Positions 61,078 to 64,000 of a stretch of DNA of 64,000 nt are shown here, piece by piece. Source of the DNA: Lignipirellula cremea (GTDB lineage Bacteria; Planctomycetota; Planctomycetia; Pirellulales; Pirellulaceae); the NCBI RefSeq assembly GCF_007751035.1, contig NZ_CP036433.1, positions 9,219,001 to 9,283,000 of the forward strand, given 5' to 3'. The stretch's first letter is position 1, and the number at the start of each line of letters is the position of its first letter. The notes beneath the pieces are model-generated. The model did not search any database and was not told where the DNA came from. It was given only the letters and a program-made list of their open reading frames with translations. The position numbers and the translations under genes were made by a program.

Positions 61078-61890
61078 ATGCATTTGCGAATTGCCTGTTT
61101 CGCCAGTGGGATCATGCACCTGGGATTGCTGGCGGGCGTCTGGCTGTGGCCTGCCCGCCCAAACGACCGAACGCCCGCGTATACGGTGATCCAGGGCGAG
61201 CCGCTGGCTGCCGCGTTCACTTCGGCCCCGTCGTCCGCGCAGGTCACCGTGGAAATCGCCCCGCCGATCGAGGTCGTCGAAACGCCGCTTCCGCCGCCCT
61301 TGCCGCCGCCCACGTACGAGACATTCCTGCCCGCCGAGAGCAGCAAGGCGCCCGCTTCGCTGCTGGAGATCACCCGGCAGGAAACGGAACCGACGATCGT
61401 CACGACAGCGGCTCCCCTGGCGACGGTGGAATCGCCGCCGTCCCGCCAGCCGCAGGTCGACAAAGTCGAACCCCCGTCAGAACGGGAGCCGACCCCGCTG
61501 GCTAAAGCCCCGCCGACTCTGGCCCGGCAAGTCCGACCGGTCGCTCTAGTCGCGCAGCAGGCTGCGATCGCCATGCCGCTGCAGGTCGCCGCGGCGGCAG
61601 GCGCGCAGGTGGACCAGTTGCCGCGGAAGCTGCCGGCCAACCCGGCTCCCGCCTATCCGCCCGACGCTTTGCGATCCGGGATCGAAGGACGGCTCACGCT
61701 GCGCGTGAAAGTGGGCGCCGACGGGACCGTCGACGAAGCCCAGATTGCGACGTCGTCGGGCTCAAGCAGCCTGGATCAATCGGCCCTGCGGACGGTTCTC
61801 CGCTGGCGATTTGAACCGGCCCAGCGCGGCGGCGAAGCGGTCGCCTATGAAGTGCTGGTGCCGATCAAATTCACGATCCAGCGCGGTTAG
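61078..61890 (+). CDS. tonB: TonB energy-transducing protein
   Basis: The 270-residue protein has one N-terminal membrane segment (IACFASGIMHLGLLAGVWLW), a long Pro-rich spacer (TPLPPPLPPPTYETF and further) and a C-terminal TonB domain of about 85 residues (PAYPPDALRSGIEGRLTLRV, DEAQIATSSGSSSLDQSALR, WRFEPAQRGGEAVAYEVLVP). It couples the inner-membrane proton gradient to TonB-dependent receptors. ATG 61078 is the first codon before the membrane segment; it has a weak ribosome binding site. The gene is divergent from the ArsR-type regulator and stands 267 bp before the receptor gene. ExbB and ExbD are not in the window. Confidence 0.88.
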   Translation: MHLRIACFASGIMHLGLLAGVWLWPARPNDRTPAYTVIQGEPLAAAFTSAPSSAQVTVEIAPPIEVVETPLPPPLPPPTYETFLPAESSKAPASLLEITRQETEPTIVTTAAPLATVESPPSRQPQVDKVEPPSEREPTPLAKAPPTLARQVRPVALVAQQAAIAMPLQVAAAAGAQVDQLPRKLPANPAPAYPPDALRSGIEGRLTLRVKVGADGTVDEAQIATSSGSSSLDQSALRTVLRWRFEPAQRGGEAVAYEVLVPIKFTIQRG

Positions 61891-62018
61891 ACGGCCGCCG
61901 TCCCACCAGCGACGAACGGGCCGCCGGCGACCAGCTTCTTGATAGCGAAGCTTTCTTATCGGGGCGCCGGAACCCTGCCCCCCTGAACTGGGCTGGCGAT
62001 CGACTCTCCCCGCTGACA

Positions 62019-62038
62019 CTCTTACGTTTTTAAGAATG
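62019..62038. promoter_or_regulatory. Palindromic operator-like site before the TonB-dependent receptor gene
   Basis: CTCTTACGTTTTTAAGAATG lies 120 bp before the receptor ATG and aligns to the site at 60952-60973 (TTCTTACATTCGTTAGAATG) with about five differences in 20. Both are followed by an AATAT-containing stretch. It overlaps a CTGACA that could be a -35 box, so binding would repress. Confidence 0.45.
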
Positions 62039-62157
62039 TCATTCAATATTGGAGGATCATGACGCCGATGAGGATGGTACTGGCTAATGCCGCCGCTTTA
62101 ACCCGGCCAGAACGCGCCTTCGCTCCCACCCCTCTCTCCCACCACGGACCTTAAACC

Positions 62158-64000
62158 ATGCTCTTGCGATTCTTACGTTCGCTCTCGGCATTGGCTGTTC
62201 TTTTGGCGTTGCTGTCTCCCTGCACCCTTGCGGCCCAGGAGTCGGAACCGACGCCCGCCGGACCGCCCCAGCCGCCGTTGTTGCCCGAGACCGAAGTCGA
62301 GGCGGCGCCGCCGGCAAGCTCGAATCCGAACCCGACCACAGCCAACACGCTTCCCGGCGGCGGCAGCCAGGGGGGCGGAGCCGGCGCGGAATCGCCCGTC
62401 GGTCCGTTCCCGGACTCGGACTTTTTCGGCAACAACCAGGGCAACAATTCTGGCAATAACCAGGGCGGCAACATCCTGACGGACTCTGTGTTTAGCAGCC
62501 CGCCGGCCACCGGTTATCGGGCCGAGTCGTCGACGACCGGCTCGATCATCAACATTCCCGACGCCGACCTGCCTGCGACCGTGAATGTGATTACCCGCGA
62601 TCTGCTCGACGATCAAAATGTGCTGCGGTTCGACGACGTGATCCGCAACGCGGGCGGGGTGACGAAAGCGGCCGACGGCCTGTTCCCCGACCGAATTTTC
62701 CTGCGGGGCCTGGAAGTCGGTTCACGCAACTTCCGCAAGGACGGCTTTCTGGATCCGACCTTCGTCCCCCGCGATTTCCAGAACGTGGAACGGGTGGAGA
62801 TTCTCAAAGGCCCCGCGTCGGTGCTGTACGGCGCCGGCGACCCGGCCGGCCTGGTGAACATCATCACGAAGAAGCCGGTGCAGGACCGTTTTGCCCATTT
62901 TGGCTTCACCTTCGGTTCGTACGATCAGGCCCGCTATACGCTGGACGCCAATGGCTACGGTTCGCAGTCGGGGAACGTGCTGTACCGCCTTAACATCGCC
63001 CAGGAAGACGTGAACAGCTTTGTGGATTACGACGGCCTCAGCCGCACGCAGATCTCGCCGGTGGTGACCTGGCTGATCAACGAAGATACCTCGCTGACCT
63101 GGAGCGGCGAATGGCATCGTCATAACACGATTGGCTTCCAGGGGACGCCCGCCATCAACGGCGATCCCCTGTTTTTGCCGCCTGGCCGGTACATCGGCGA
63201 GCCGGCGAACGACTTCCTGCAGACGGAAGAGTTTCGCCAGTCGCTGGTGCTGCAGCACCAGATCAACGACGAATGGAGCTTCAGCGTGGGCGGTTACTCG
63301 CTCTTCTATCAGTACCCCGGATCCACGACCAGCTCCGCCGCCCAGGTCGCTCCGGCTCCGCCTTTGATTGTCCGCAGCCGCAACGACATTCCCCTGGCGA
63401 ACGAGCAGTCGCAGTCGGTCATCGCCAATCTGGCTGGCGAATTCTACACGGGCGAGTTGCTGCACAAAGCGGTCCTGGGCGTGGAGTACAACTACTTCGA
63501 TTCGGCCTCCACGTTCAACTCGGGCTTTTTGCCCACACCGATCGACGCCAGCGATCCGACGTACTCCAACCCGCCGGCCGTGCCGGTGTTTACGTCGGAC
63601 TTTCCCGTCTTTCGCCAGCAACGGGTCGGCGGCTATCTGCAGGACCTGGTCGAGCTCAACGACTACTGGAAGGTGCTGGGCGGCGTGCGTTTTGATACGG
63701 TCGACTTTGACTTTGAGCGGAACATCGGCTTTGGCGAGGTGGAAACGCAGCAGGAGTTCAACCGCGTTTCTCCCCGCGGAGGCGTGGTCTACCAGCCGCT
63801 GGGCGATGAGGTGCTGTCGTTCTATTACTCGTACGCCCAGTCGTTCAATCCGCCCGGCGGCGGCATTTACCTGAACGGCAACCTGCAGCCGGTTCTGGGA
63901 GAAAGCCACGAAGCGGGCATCAAGACCCAGCTACTGGAAGGGCTGTCGCTGACGGCCAGCGGCTTTCACATTACGCGCCAGAACGACGCCTTTAACGTGC
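62158..64000 (+). CDS. TonB-dependent siderophore-type receptor (3' end outside window)
   Basis: The frame is open from ATG 62158 to the window end, 614 codons. It begins with a signal peptide (FLRSLSALAVLLALLSPCTL ending AAQ), then a 90-residue Pro/Gly/Asn-rich segment (GNNQGNNSGNNQGGN). The plug domain follows at about 120-240 (DLPATVNVITRDLLDDQ, FDDVIRNAGGVTKAADG, VERVEILKGPASVLYGAGDP, LVNIITKKP), then beta-barrel strands (YRLNIAQEDV, VSPRGGVVYQPLGDEVLS). VEILKGPASVLYG is the usual plug signature of siderophore receptors of the FhuA/FpvA type. It lies behind tonB on the same strand, with a shared operator-like site. The ligand, for example a ferric siderophore, is inferred only. Confidence 0.9.
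   Translation, partial: MLLRFLRSLSALAVLLALLSPCTLAAQESEPTPAGPPQPPLLPETEVEAAPPASSNPNPTTANTLPGGGSQGGGAGAESPVGPFPDSDFFGNNQGNNSGNNQGGNILTDSVFSSPPATGYRAESSTTGSIINIPDADLPATVNVITRDLLDDQNVLRFDDVIRNAGGVTKAADGLFPDRIFLRGLEVGSRNFRKDGFLDPTFVPRDFQNVERVEILKGPASVLYGAGDPAGLVNIITKKPVQDRFAHFGFTFGSYDQARYTLDANGYGSQSGNVLYRLNIAQEDVNSFVDYDGLSRTQISPVVTWLINEDTSLTWSGEWHRHNTIGFQGTPAINGDPLFLPPGRYIGEPANDFLQTEEFRQSLVLQHQINDEWSFSVGGYSLFYQYPGSTTSSAAQVAPAPPLIVRSRNDIPLANEQSQSVIANLAGEFYTGELLHKAVLGVEYNYFDSASTFNSGFLPTPIDASDPTYSNPPAVPVFTSDFPVFRQQRVGGYLQDLVELNDYWKVLGGVRFDTVDFDFERNIGFGEVETQQEFNRVSPRGGVVYQPLGDEVLSFYYSYAQSFNPPGGGIYLNGNLQPVLGESHEAGIKTQLLEGLSLTASGFHITRQNDAFNV

Overview
The window looks like a chromosomal segment of a planctomycete of the Pirellulales type. 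The evidence is the gene content: giant secreted proteins that open with a LEPR-XLL-like signature, a DUF1549/DUF1553 plus DUF1501 gene pair, a redoxin/cytochrome c/copper monooxygenase fusion, secreted Gfo/Idh-like and PQQ-propeller proteins, and a high-GC sequence with frequent TTG and GTG starts. No rRNA, tRNA or CRISPR array was seen. Species cannot be named from the sequence alone.

Region 1 (1-14.0 kb): the 3' end of a giant cadherin/CSPG-repeat surface protein, then two virtually identical copies of a UDP-glucuronate 4-epimerase gene that flank a 1,801-residue metzincin-type metalloprotease. The 1,086-bp direct repeat runs from 2 bp before the -35 box to the first base of the stop codon, so a whole promoter-plus-gene unit was duplicated. 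A decayed transposase lies just before the second copy.

Region 2 (12.9-35.7 kb): an exopolysaccharide or O-antigen locus. On the minus strand wbpA, wbpB, wbpD, wbpE and wbpI together would make UDP-ManNAc3NAcA. On the plus strand are a Wzx flippase, a Wzy-like polymerase and a GT4 glycosyltransferase. A second minus-strand run holds ugd, a GT4 transferase, a TylF-type methyltransferase, an initiating sugar phosphotransferase, an aldo/keto reductase and a two-subunit transketolase. Ugd makes the UDP-glucuronate that the duplicated 4-epimerase would use. Between the two runs sits a LEPR-XLL-like protein with six Tyr/Trp-rich repeats and a helical C-terminal domain that may act on a polysaccharide. 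No Wza/Wzc export genes are in the window.

Region 3 (35.7-44.4 kb): transposase debris, a 1,604-residue subtilisin-type protease whose C-terminal ~900 residues share the scaffold of the metalloprotease, and an unusual membrane protein with a Flp-pilin-like N-terminus, a CBS pair and a degenerate GGDEF domain.

Region 4 (44.4-60.3 kb): typical planctomycete accessory genes: the redoxin/cytochrome c/copper oxidase-like fusion, DUF1549/DUF1553 and DUF1501 proteins, an SGNH hydrolase divergent from an M23-peptidase/PKD protein, a spermidine-synthase-like methyltransferase, a 35-residue Lys-rich protein, a CPA2 antiporter with CBS domains, a secreted Gfo/Idh-like protein and a PQQ propeller. A dispersed repeat with inverted ends occurs here and at 27.4 kb.

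Region 5 (60.5-64 kb): an ArsR-type regulator, divergent TonB and a TonB-dependent siderophore-type receptor cut by the window end. Similar palindromic elements lie upstream of tonB and of the receptor, which suggests one metal-responsive regulon.
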